The notes under the pieces are model-generated. The model was not told the DNA's origin, did no database searches, and saw only the letters and a program-made list of their open reading frames with translations. From UBA2773 sp964643985 (lineage in GTDB: Bacteria; Patescibacteriota; Minisyncoccia; Moranbacterales; DUUL01): a stretch of DNA of 47,061 nucleotides. Shown piece after piece: positions 1 through 7,812 of this stretch; the first letter of the stretch is position 1, and the number at the start of each line of letters is the position of its first letter. Where the stretch lies: assembly GCA_964643985.1 (NCBI GenBank), contig CAZXUS010000008.1:1-47061 (forward strand), in the 5' to 3' direction. The position numbers and the translations under genes were made by a program.

Positions 1-100
1 ACAAATTAAAAATCTCAAATTAAAATATCCAAACTCAAAAAACCGAAGGTTTTTTTGTTTTTAATTTAAAATTTTTAATTTGAGATTTGTTTGTATCTTG
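1..100. repeat. AT-rich imperfect inverted repeat upstream of yebC
   Basis: The left arm at about 10-25 (AAATCTCAAATTAAAA) is the reverse complement of sequence at about 80-95, with a terminator-like hairpin between the arms. The following stretch (about 92-140) is built from repeated words such as TGTATTTTGTATCTTG. No coding potential is visible. This resembles the other word-like AT-rich spacers of the window (23828-23928, 44830-45195). Confidence 0.55.
37..57 (+). terminator. Rho-independent terminator-like hairpin
   Basis: AAAAAACC (37-44), loop GAA, GGTTTTTT (48-55), with the T-run continuing. The A-run on the other side makes it potentially bidirectional. It would end transcription of a gene lying before the window and insulate yebC. 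Confidence 0.5.
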
Positions 101-140
101 CGTCCTTGTATTTTGTATCTTGTCTTCTGTATTTTTTCTC

Positions 141-169
141 TTGAAAAAACCTTTCTAAATCGTTAAAAT
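141..169 (+). promoter_or_regulatory. Sigma70-type promoter for the yebC operon
   Basis: TTGAAA at 141-146, a 17-bp spacer and TAAAAT at 164-169. Start of transcription is expected near 176, giving a short leader before the yebC ATG at 202. It is the only good match in the spacer and may drive the whole co-directional run to recJ. Confidence 0.55.
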
Positions 170-201
170 AAAATTTATAGATAAATATTAAGCCTTAAGA
201 T

Positions 202-918
202 ATGTCTGGACACAATAAATGGTCAAAAATAAAAAATAAAAAAGCGGCTACTGACGCCAAAAGATCCAAGATATTTTCAATGATTTCCAAAGATATTATT
301 TTAGCCGCCGCCAATGGCGCTGACCCAGAATACAACTTTCAACTTAAGATGGCCACAGACAAAGCACGAGCCGCTAACATGCCAAAGGATAATATTGCCA
401 ATGCTATTCGACGGGGTAGCGGAACTTTGAAAGATGGGGCAAAATTAGAAGAATATCTTTTTGAAGCTTATAGTCCCAATCAAGTAGCAATGTTAATTCG
501 AGCTGTTAGCGATAATAAAAATCGAACTTTAGCGGAGGTACGGACTTTTTTAACAAAAAATGGTGGTAAAATGGTGGAAGGCGGAAGCATCAGCTGGCAG
601 TTTGATCAAGTTGGAAAAATAGTTGTGGCTGAAAACAATAAAACCGAAGACGAACTAGAAGAGATTATTATCGAAAGTGGCGCTGATGACTATAGCGAAG
701 ATGACGGAGAATTAATTATTTACACTCCTTTTCAAAAACTTCAAGAAGTAAAGGAATTTCTAGAAAAAGCCGAATTAGAAATTAAGGAAGCTAATTCGAC
801 TTATTTGCCTCAGAATACTTTAGAAATTAGCGATGCTGAATTAGAAAATTATTCAAATTTTATTGATAAAATAGAAGAGCAAGATGATGTGGTGGAAATT
901 TATGATAATCTTGGGTGA
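202..918 (+). CDS. yebC: YebC/TACO1 family protein
   Basis: 238 residues, the usual length of the family. The N-terminus (MSGHNKWSKIKNKKAATDAK) is the family hallmark, followed by the conserved FSMISKDI and NMPKDNI segments and the GGSISWQFDQ region. Family members were annotated as DNA-binding transcription regulators; more recent work links TACO1/YebC proteins to translation, relieving stalling at proline-rich stretches. Either role is known for the family and neither can be told from this sequence. It is followed 35 bases later by ruvC, the same order as in many bacteria, and ends on TGA. The start is fixed by the conserved N-terminus. Confidence 0.95.
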   Translation: MSGHNKWSKIKNKKAATDAKRSKIFSMISKDIILAAANGADPEYNFQLKMATDKARAANMPKDNIANAIRRGSGTLKDGAKLEEYLFEAYSPNQVAMLIRAVSDNKNRTLAEVRTFLTKNGGKMVEGGSISWQFDQVGKIVVAENNKTEDELEEIIIESGADDYSEDDGELIIYTPFQKLQEVKEFLEKAELEIKEANSTYLPQNTLEISDAELENYSNFIDKIEEQDDVVEIYDNLG

Positions 919-953
919 AGTTAGAAAGTTTCTAAAGTTTATAAAATCAGCTT

Positions 954-1460
954 ATGATAAAAAATATAAAAATTTTAGGAATCGACCCTGGAACTGCTAT
1001 TACCGGTTGGGGATTGATTGAAGAAAAAAAAGGTGAACCAATTTTAAAAGCTTACGGTTGTATTGAAACTCCCAAAACTCATTCTGATGTTCATCGTTTG
1101 GTGGAAATTGCTCGAGACCTAAGACATATTTTAGAAACTTATCAACCGGACGAGGTAGCGGTTGAAGATTTATTTTTCTTTAAAAATCTTAAAACCGCGA
1201 TAAAAGTAGCCCAAGCTCGAGGAGTTTTACTTTTGATTCCGAGCGAAAAAAAGATTCCAGTTTTTGAATATACGCCTTTACAAATCAAACAAGCTTTAAC
1301 TGGTTATGGACGAGCGGAAAAAAAACAAGTTCAAATTATGGTTCAAAATATTTTAAATCTCAAGAAAATGCCTCAACCGGATGATGCGGCGGATGCGTTG
1401 GCGGTAGCACTTTGTAGGCAACAATCTCGCAAGATAGAGTTGCTCAATGATTTAAGTTGA
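954..1460 (+). CDS. ruvC: Holliday junction resolvase RuvC
   Basis: 168 residues, normal length. RuvC cuts four-way DNA junctions symmetrically, working as a dimer with the RuvAB branch-migration motor. The RNase H-like fold is visible: GIDPGT at 9-14 with catalytic D11, AVEDLFF with E71, and PDDAADALA near 142-150 giving D144 and D147, matching the four acidic residues of E. coli RuvC. KNLKTAIKVAQARGVLLL is the conserved helix. No ruvA or ruvB lies in the window. It stands 35 bases after yebC and probably shares its transcript. It ends on TGA. Confidence 0.96.
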   Translation: MIKNIKILGIDPGTAITGWGLIEEKKGEPILKAYGCIETPKTHSDVHRLVEIARDLRHILETYQPDEVAVEDLFFFKNLKTAIKVAQARGVLLLIPSEKKIPVFEYTPLQIKQALTGYGRAEKKQVQIMVQNILNLKKMPQPDDAADALAVALCRQQSRKIELLNDLS

Positions 1461-1549
1461 AATAAATTAAAGTCTAGCCGATTTGTTTTAAGTTGTTTAT
1501 AATAAGACTGTTTGTGGTCAGAAGAATTCTTTATTAAGTAAAAAAATAA

Positions 1550-2437
1550 ATGAAAATAATTGAAAAAAGAAAATATTCGTTTTTATTTTCTGGGTTATTA
1601 ATTGTTGCCAGTATTGTTTTTATTGGAATTTGGGGTTTGAAATTAGGAATTGATTTTACCGGAGGAGTTTTAATTGAAGTTAAATTTCAGCAAGATGTAA
1701 GCAAAGACCAAGTCGCTGAATCAATTAAAGATTTGGAATTAGCCAGTCTATTAATTCAACCAGCTGAAAATAACTCCTTTATTATTCGTTATCAATCCGA
1801 AGAAAATAAGCTTAATCCAGAAGTCGAAACTATTTTAAAAGAAAAATATCCAGAAATAGAAATCTTAAGAACTGAATTTATTAGTTCTTTGATTTCTTCA
1901 GAGTTAAAAAGAAATGCCATTTATGCAGTGTTGGTTTCTATTTTGGGAATTACTTGGTATATTGCTTGGGCTTTTCGAAAAATTTCTTATCCTATCAATA
2001 GTTGGAAATACGGATTAGGCGCAATTTTAGCTTTAGTGCATGACATTGTTATTACTTTGGGAATTTTTGCTTTTTTGGGGAGGTTTTATGGAATTGAAGT
2101 TGGGATTCCTTTTGTAGCTGCCTTACTGACTATTTTTGGATATAGTGTTAACGACACCATCGTTATTTTCGATAGAATTAGGGAGAATTTATTACGCTAC
2201 GGAGCAGGAAAAGATTTTGAGGGAACAATTAACAAATCCATTAGAGAAAGTGTTGCTCGGTCTTTGAATACTTCTTTAACGGTGATTTTTGTTTTATTGG
2301 CGGTTATCTTCTTTGGAGGAACAACCATTAAATATTTTTCATTAGCCTTATTGATCGGGATCTTCTTTGGAACTTATTCTTCAATTTTTGTGGCAACTGC
2401 TTTTGTGGCGGAACTTTGGAAACGAGATCAAAAATAA
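1550..2437 (+). CDS. secF: Protein translocase subunit SecF
   Basis: 295 residues, typical for SecF. SecF works with SecD in the membrane, using the proton gradient to help pull proteins through SecYEG. Visible are an N-terminal membrane segment (about 10-30), the family motif GIDFTGGVLIEVKF (33-46), a periplasmic domain to about residue 120, and a five-helix membrane part with the motif ending in NDTIVIFDRIREN. A secD partner normally lies directly upstream; here ruvC does, so SecD must be encoded elsewhere or be absent. The last residues end in lysine and arginine, as expected for a cytoplasmic tail. Confidence 0.93.
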   Translation: MKIIEKRKYSFLFSGLLIVASIVFIGIWGLKLGIDFTGGVLIEVKFQQDVSKDQVAESIKDLELASLLIQPAENNSFIIRYQSEENKLNPEVETILKEKYPEIEILRTEFISSLISSELKRNAIYAVLVSILGITWYIAWAFRKISYPINSWKYGLGAILALVHDIVITLGIFAFLGRFYGIEVGIPFVAALLTIFGYSVNDTIVIFDRIRENLLRYGAGKDFEGTINKSIRESVARSLNTSLTVIFVLLAVIFFGGTTIKYFSLALLIGIFFGTYSSIFVATAFVAELWKRDQK

Positions 2438-2479
2438 TATTTTAAAAAATCAGTAAAAAGAACCATAATAAATAAAAAA

Positions 2480-3586
2480 ATGAAAATTGCGCTAGTTCAT
2501 GATTACTTAGTTCAAAACGGTGGAGCTGAGAGAGTGCTGAAATGCTTAAGTGAAATTTGGCCAGACGCTCCTATCTATACTCTTTTGTATGATAATAAAA
2601 AATGTCCAGAATTTAAAAATCAGAAAATTAAAATGTCTTTTTTGCAAAAAGTATGGTTTGCTAAAAAGTATCATCGACTATTTCCGCCTTTGATGATGAA
2701 CGCTATCGAACAATTTAATTTCGATTATTACGATTTAGTTCTTTCGGATTCTTCTAGTTTTGCTAAGAATATTATTACCTCTCCCAAAACTTTGCATATT
2801 TGTTATTGTCACACTCCAATGCGTTATGCTTGGGATGATTGTCAGCATTACACTCAAGAATTTGGTTTTCCCAATTGGCTTAAAAAAATAGTGCCATTTT
2901 TGATGAATTATATTCGAGTTTGGGATTATTTTGCTTCTAATGGAGTGGACAAATTTATCGCTAATTCTAAATTTGTTCAAGGTCGGATTAAAAAATATTA
3001 CAGAAGAGATTCAATTATTATTAATCCTCCAGTTCAAGTCGATAAATTCTACATTACGCCAAAAACAAAATTAGGGAATTATTTTCTAATGACTGGTCGA
3101 ATGATGAAATATAAGAAAATGGATTTGGTAATAGAAGTTTTTAATGAGCTGGGATTACCGCTTAAAATAATCAGTCGTGGAATTGAGTATAAAAATTTAA
3201 AGAAAATAGCCGGACCTAATATAGAATTTCTAGGAAGAGTCTCTGAGGAAAAACTTAGAGAGGTCTATTCCAAGGCACAGGCTTTTATTTTTCCCCAAGA
3301 AGAAGACTTTGGAATCGTTGCCATTGAAGCTTTAGCCAGTGGTCGGCCAGTAATTGCTTTTCGAGCCGGAGATATCGTTGAACATATCGAAGATGGCAAA
3401 ACTGGGATATTTTTTGAGGAGCAAACTCAGAATTCTTTAATTAAGGCTATTGAAAAATTTAAGAAAATTAAATTTGATTCAGAATATATCAGAAAAACAG
3501 CTCTGGGATTTTCTCAGGATATTTTTAGAGCCAAAATAAAAAAAGAAATTAATAAAAATTGGGAAAATTTTAAAAAAAATAATTAA
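2480..3586 (+). CDS. Family 4 glycosyltransferase (WbaZ/mannosyltransferase-like)
   Basis: 368 residues, GT-B fold. The N-terminus (HDYLVQNGGAERV, 8-20) is the acceptor-side glycine motif common in GT4 enzymes of the WbaZ type, and EEDFGIVAIEALASGRPVIA carries the E-x7-E motif (E275, E283) that binds the nucleotide sugar. CHTPMRYAWD near 110-119 is also typical of this subgroup. The likely job is transfer of mannose or a related sugar onto a lipid- or polysaccharide-linked acceptor at the inner membrane; the exact sugar cannot be read. It lies between secF and pgk, not in a polysaccharide cluster, with the downstream gene only 8 bases away. Confidence 0.88.
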   Translation: MKIALVHDYLVQNGGAERVLKCLSEIWPDAPIYTLLYDNKKCPEFKNQKIKMSFLQKVWFAKKYHRLFPPLMMNAIEQFNFDYYDLVLSDSSSFAKNIITSPKTLHICYCHTPMRYAWDDCQHYTQEFGFPNWLKKIVPFLMNYIRVWDYFASNGVDKFIANSKFVQGRIKKYYRRDSIIINPPVQVDKFYITPKTKLGNYFLMTGRMMKYKKMDLVIEVFNELGLPLKIISRGIEYKNLKKIAGPNIEFLGRVSEEKLREVYSKAQAFIFPQEEDFGIVAIEALASGRPVIAFRAGDIVEHIEDGKTGIFFEEQTQNSLIKAIEKFKKIKFDSEYIRKTALGFSQDIFRAKIKKEINKNWENFKKNN

Positions 3587-3594
3587 GATCAAAA

Positions 3595-4647
3595 ATGAAA
3601 ATAATCAAAGACTTGGATTTTGTAGGTAAAAATGTTTTAATTCGTTGCGATTTTAATGTTCCAATGGAAAACAAAATTATCACTGACGAAGAAGACGATA
3701 AAATAGAATTTTCCCTAGAAACAATTCGAATGATTTTGGAAAAAGAAGCCAAGTTTATTTTGCTAGTTTCTCATTTAGGAAGACCAGGAGGAAAGTTTAA
3801 TGAGAATTTTTCACTAGAACCAATTAGGAAAAAGATTGAAGAATACTCGGGATTGGAAGTCAGTTTAGTAAAAAATATTGAAGATATCAAAAACACCAGA
3901 GATGACCAAAAAATAGAATTAGCAATTTTAGAAAACATTCGTTTTTGGAAAGAAGAGGAAGCTTCTGATGAAGATTTTGCTAAAAAAATTACAAATGGTT
4001 TTGATGTTTATGTTAATAATGCTTTTCCAGTTAGTCATAGAGACCATGCTTCTTTGACTAAATTTCCTAAATTTTGCCCAGAAAAATGTGCTGGAAGATT
4101 ATTTGCGAAAGAATTGGAAAATTTAAATAAAGTGAAAAACAATCCTCAAAAACCGGCGGTTGCTATTATCGGAGGATCCAAAATCGAAACCAAATTACCG
4201 GTAATTGAAAATTTAGCTAAAGATTATGATTCTGTTTTGGTAGGCGGAAAAACTGCCAACGAAGCTTTAGATAAAAAAATGAATTTTCCAGAAAACGTTA
4301 TTCTTCCCATCGATTTTTCACCAATCCAAAAAGCTGAAGCAAGATTAGACATTGGACCAAAAACCAGAGAACTATTCATTGAAAAAATTAATCAAGCCAA
4401 AACTATTATCTGGAATGGTCCCTTGGGAATGTTTGAAGATGAAGATTGCGCCGTAGGAACTAAAGAGATCGCTCAGGCGATAATCGCCAATAAAGAGGCC
4501 TTTAGCTTAGTCGGAGGCGGAGAAACCATCACCGCTTTGAATTACTTTGCCAATGTTAAAGATTTTGATTACGTCTCTATGAGTGGTGGAGCGATGTTGG
4601 ATTTTTTAGCCGGAAAGGAATTACCAGGAATTAAGGCTCTACAATAA
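3595..4647 (+). CDS. pgk: Phosphoglycerate kinase
   Basis: Converts 1,3-bisphosphoglycerate and ADP to 3-phosphoglycerate and ATP, an ATP-yielding step of lower glycolysis. Substrate-site motifs are present: LIRCDFNVP (15-23), SHLGRPGG (59-66), HRDHAS (148-153), then IGGSKIETK (192-200), WNGPLGMFE and GGGETI near residue 307 for the nucleotide. At 350 residues it is clearly shorter than the usual 390-415, the loss being spread over loops with no motif missing. The usual NDAFG is NNAFP here. It follows the glycosyltransferase by 8 bases and precedes another kinase. Confidence 0.94.
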   Translation: MKIIKDLDFVGKNVLIRCDFNVPMENKIITDEEDDKIEFSLETIRMILEKEAKFILLVSHLGRPGGKFNENFSLEPIRKKIEEYSGLEVSLVKNIEDIKNTRDDQKIELAILENIRFWKEEEASDEDFAKKITNGFDVYVNNAFPVSHRDHASLTKFPKFCPEKCAGRLFAKELENLNKVKNNPQKPAVAIIGGSKIETKLPVIENLAKDYDSVLVGGKTANEALDKKMNFPENVILPIDFSPIQKAEARLDIGPKTRELFIEKINQAKTIIWNGPLGMFEDEDCAVGTKEIAQAIIANKEAFSLVGGGETITALNYFANVKDFDYVSMSGGAMLDFLAGKELPGIKALQ

Positions 4648-4700
4648 TATTTTTTTCTGTTAATATGAGGGTGGATTTGATAAACAATAAATATAAAATA

Positions 4701-5711
4701 ATGAAAAAAGTAATTTGCATTGGGTCGGCTTCTAAAGATATTTTCATCATTTTAAATAAAACTCAAATTACTGAAAATAGCAAAAGTTTGACTGAAAAAA
4801 GAATTATGTCTTTTGAATTTGGAGCGAAAATATACGCGGAAAATTTAATCGAAGAAATCGGTGGTAGCGCTGTCAACGTCTCTGCTGGATTAAATTTGGG
4901 TGAAGTTAAAAGTTTCGTTTTTGCTCGAACCGCTAAGAGTGAAATGGGAAAATGGATTGAAAATAAAATCGGGAAATTAAAAATCAAAAAAAACTATATG
5001 CAACGCCGAGGTGCCGAACCTAGCGGAATTTCAGCTATTATTTCCGATAAGGAAAATCTTGACCACACCATTATTAGAACTGGTGATTCAGTGGAATTAT
5101 TTGATTTAAAAAAAGCTTTAAATAAATTTAGAGAAAAAGTTGATTGGATTTATGTTGGCTCCCAGAAAAAGAACTCCATTGAAAAGATGGAAAAAATAGT
5201 TGAATTTGCTAAAAATAAAAAAGCCAAATTAATTTTTGTTCCTAGTAGTTATCAGATTGAAAATGATTTAGAAGCTTTATCTGAATACTTTGAAAAATTT
5301 GAATTAATTTTTGTCAATCGAGATGAAGCTATCGAAATCTTAGAAAAACTTAAAATAAAATTTGAAGATAAACCAGAAATTTTACTTCAAGAAATTCAAA
5401 AATTAGGTTTTAAAAACGTAGTAATTACCGATGGAGCAGAAGGTGCTTATGTTTATGACGGAGAAAAAGGTTTATTCTTAGAAGTTAATAAAACCAAAAA
5501 AATAGAAACAGTTGGAGCTGGAGATGCTTTTGTCAGCGGATTTTTAAGCACTTTTATTGACGAAGCTAATATTGAAAAAGGTTTAGCCTGGGGAATTGCC
5601 AACAGCGGAGCAGTTTTAACTAAAATCGGCGCTACCAAGGGACTGCTTAAAAAGAAAGAATTAAAAAGCCAAGAAAAAGATTTATTTAAAAAAATAAAAA
5701 AAATAATTTAA
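4701..5711 (+). CDS. PfkB/ribokinase-family carbohydrate kinase
   Basis: 336 residues from the ATG at 4701. An in-frame ATG at 4665 exists, but the conserved N-terminal strand (KKVICIGSASKDIFI) begins at 4701 and the A-rich leader there matches other genes of the window. The family phosphorylates sugars or nucleosides with ATP. EEIGGSAVNVSAGL is the substrate-side glycine motif, FVNRDEAIEIL the middle signature, and VGAGDAFVSGF the C-terminal signature with catalytic base D275. The substrate is unknown: ribose, fructose 1-phosphate, fructose 6-phosphate and adenosine kinases share these motifs. Its place between pgk and an energy-yielding ligase suggests central carbon metabolism. Confidence 0.85.
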   Translation: MKKVICIGSASKDIFIILNKTQITENSKSLTEKRIMSFEFGAKIYAENLIEEIGGSAVNVSAGLNLGEVKSFVFARTAKSEMGKWIENKIGKLKIKKNYMQRRGAEPSGISAIISDKENLDHTIIRTGDSVELFDLKKALNKFREKVDWIYVGSQKKNSIEKMEKIVEFAKNKKAKLIFVPSSYQIENDLEALSEYFEKFELIFVNRDEAIEILEKLKIKFEDKPEILLQEIQKLGFKNVVITDGAEGAYVYDGEKGLFLEVNKTKKIETVGAGDAFVSGFLSTFIDEANIEKGLAWGIANSGAVLTKIGATKGLLKKKELKSQEKDLFKKIKKII

Positions 5712-5738
5712 AAACTACATTAAAAGATAAATAAAAAA

Positions 5739-7766
5739 ATGGAAAAAATGTTAAATCCCAGAAGTATCGCAGTTGTAGGTGCTTCCGATAAAAAAAACAA
5801 AATAGGCAATATTTTAATTAAAAATCTTAAAAATAAAAAATACACCGGGTCTATTTTTCCAATTAATCCTAGGCATAAAATTATTGAAGGATTAAAAGTT
5901 CATTCTTCATTAGCAGAAGTTGACAAGAAAATTGATTTGACCATTATTGCTTTGCCCGCTTTTTTGGTTTTATCGATAATAGATGACTGTATAGCTAACA
6001 AAATAAAAAATATTGTAATTATTTCAGCTGGTTTTGCTGAAAGTGGAGCTGACGGAGCAAGACGAGAAGCAGAATTAAAAAAAGTAGCTGAAGAAAATGA
6101 ACTAAATATCTTAGGACCGAATTGTTTGGGTTTCGTAAATACTCATAAAAATATTAATGCCTCTTTTGCTAAAAAAGAAATCCCAGCTGGAAATGTTGGT
6201 TTAATCTCGCAATCAGGTGCTTTTATCACTGGCTTGCTTGATATTGCTAAAGAAGAAGATTTGGGATTCTCTCACGTAATTTCTTTGGGAAACAAAACCG
6301 TTTTGGATGAAATTGATTTTTTGAAATATTTAGCAGATGATCCCAAGACTAAAGTAATCGGATTGTATCTGGAGAATATTAAAAAGGGACGGCTTTTCTA
6401 CAATGAAGTTTCCAGGATAACCAAAAAGAAGCCAGTTTTAATTCTAAAAGCAGGAAGCTCTCAAAAGGTTCAGGAGGCTATTATGTCTCACACCGGAGCG
6501 ATGGCGGGAGAAATAGACGTTCTTAAGAAGGCTTTTCGGGAAGCCGGAGCATTGTATTTTGAGAACATCGCTAATTTTTGGCAAACTTTAAAAATTTTTA
6601 ATAATCATAAATTACCGCAAAATAATAAAGTCGTTATTTTAACTAACGCTGGAGGTCCAGGGGTTATCGCTACTGATTTGATTGAGAACAAAAATAATCT
6701 TGATTTTTATAATTTTAGCGCCAAAGAAAAAGAAAAAGTTCAAAAAAAATTGCCCGTTGCTGCTTCGGTTGAAAATCCAATTGATATTCTAGGAGATGCT
6801 GATTCTAAGCGCTACGAAATATTATTAGACGAGTTGATTAAAATTAAAAAAATTGGAACAATTCTGGCACTGATAACACCTCAGGCTCAAACTGATACAA
6901 CTAATATTTTGCAAATAATAAAGAAGAAAGAAATCAAAAGCCCTTTTCCGATTATTCCGATTTTAATTGGGGCTAAGGTTAAAAATGCTTTTCAATTCCC
7001 ACGGGAAGTTATTGATGCTTTGGAACAGCTAAATAATTTTCAGCAATTTCAAGAAAATATTTCAAAAATAAAGAAAGAACCACTTAAGTTTAGTGTTTTG
7101 GCTTCGGCTAAGATTAAAGATTTTGTAAATATTGCTAAAGAAGAAAAAAGAGGGGTATTTTTTTACGAAGAATCATTGGAACTTATGCGATATTATGGGA
7201 TAAATGCTTTGAAAGCCCCGTTGATTGATGCTGATTTTAAAATTTCAAAAATTCCCAAAAAATTAGTAATGAAAATTGATGACCCTAAAATTCTTCATAA
7301 AATGGCTCAAGGTGGAGTAATAACTGGAATTAAAGGACCGCAAGAATTTAAAAGCAACTTGCAAAAACTTCGCAAAAAATTTAAAAATCAAAAAATTATC
7401 ATTCAAGAACAGGTCGAAAAAGGAACTGAAATAATAATTGGTTTAAAAAAAGACTCAAACTTTGGACCAGTTTTGATGTGTGGAATTGGTGGGATTTTAA
7501 CGGAAATCTTTGATGAAAAATTTTTGTGGATTTTGCCAGTTAATAAGGCTGAGATTAAAAAGGATTTGAAGAAATCAAAACTAAAAAGAATTTTTGAAAA
7601 AGAAGAATTAAATTTTAATTCTTTAGTAGAAGAAATTGAAAAAGTTGGTAAAGTAGGATGGCAAAACAATTGGATAAAAGAATTAGATATTAATCCAATG
7701 TTTTTTTATAAAGATTCAAAAAAACCTTTAGCTGTTGATATTAAAGTGAAAATAGATAATTCTTAA
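5739..7766 (+). CDS. Acetate-CoA ligase (ADP-forming), fused alpha and beta subunits
   Basis: 675 residues. These enzymes turn acetyl-CoA, ADP and phosphate into acetate, CoA and ATP, the final energy step of many fermenters. Domain order: CoA-binding Rossmann domain (MLNPRSIAVVGAS, 4-16), succinyl-CoA-ligase-like domain (GPNCLGF, 126-132; SQSGAF, 157-162), catalytic histidine H251 in SHTGAMAG, a flavodoxin-like linker, then an ATP-grasp domain from about 460 to the end with LVMKIDDPKILHK and the GIGGILTEIF segment. The alpha and beta parts are separate proteins in some archaea and fused here. No acetyltransferase domain is attached, unlike the protein-acetylating Pat enzymes. The substrate acyl group is inferred. 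Confidence 0.87.
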   Translation: MEKMLNPRSIAVVGASDKKNKIGNILIKNLKNKKYTGSIFPINPRHKIIEGLKVHSSLAEVDKKIDLTIIALPAFLVLSIIDDCIANKIKNIVIISAGFAESGADGARREAELKKVAEENELNILGPNCLGFVNTHKNINASFAKKEIPAGNVGLISQSGAFITGLLDIAKEEDLGFSHVISLGNKTVLDEIDFLKYLADDPKTKVIGLYLENIKKGRLFYNEVSRITKKKPVLILKAGSSQKVQEAIMSHTGAMAGEIDVLKKAFREAGALYFENIANFWQTLKIFNNHKLPQNNKVVILTNAGGPGVIATDLIENKNNLDFYNFSAKEKEKVQKKLPVAASVENPIDILGDADSKRYEILLDELIKIKKIGTILALITPQAQTDTTNILQIIKKKEIKSPFPIIPILIGAKVKNAFQFPREVIDALEQLNNFQQFQENISKIKKEPLKFSVLASAKIKDFVNIAKEEKRGVFFYEESLELMRYYGINALKAPLIDADFKISKIPKKLVMKIDDPKILHKMAQGGVITGIKGPQEFKSNLQKLRKKFKNQKIIIQEQVEKGTEIIIGLKKDSNFGPVLMCGIGGILTEIFDEKFLWILPVNKAEIKKDLKKSKLKRIFEKEELNFNSLVEEIEKVGKVGWQNNWIKELDINPMFFYKDSKKPLAVDIKVKIDNS

Positions 7767-7792
7767 AAAACTGTTTTCTTGAAATTGTTCAA

Positions 7793-7812
7793 GGACTGTT
7801 TCTGTGATTTTT
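7793..7812 (+). repeat. Partial family-B-like repeat end before recJ
   Basis: GGACTGTTTCTGTGATTTTT resembles the family-B terminal repeat with a short deletion. It follows a small hairpin, CTTGAA-ATTG-TTCAAG (7778-7793), and ends at the recJ start. The match is short, so this is only a tentative relic. Confidence 0.3.

Noticed and set aside
1498..1503. TATAAT as promoter of secF
   Set aside because: No acceptable -35 box lies 16-18 bases upstream and there is no TGn extension, so the match may be chance in AT-rich DNA.
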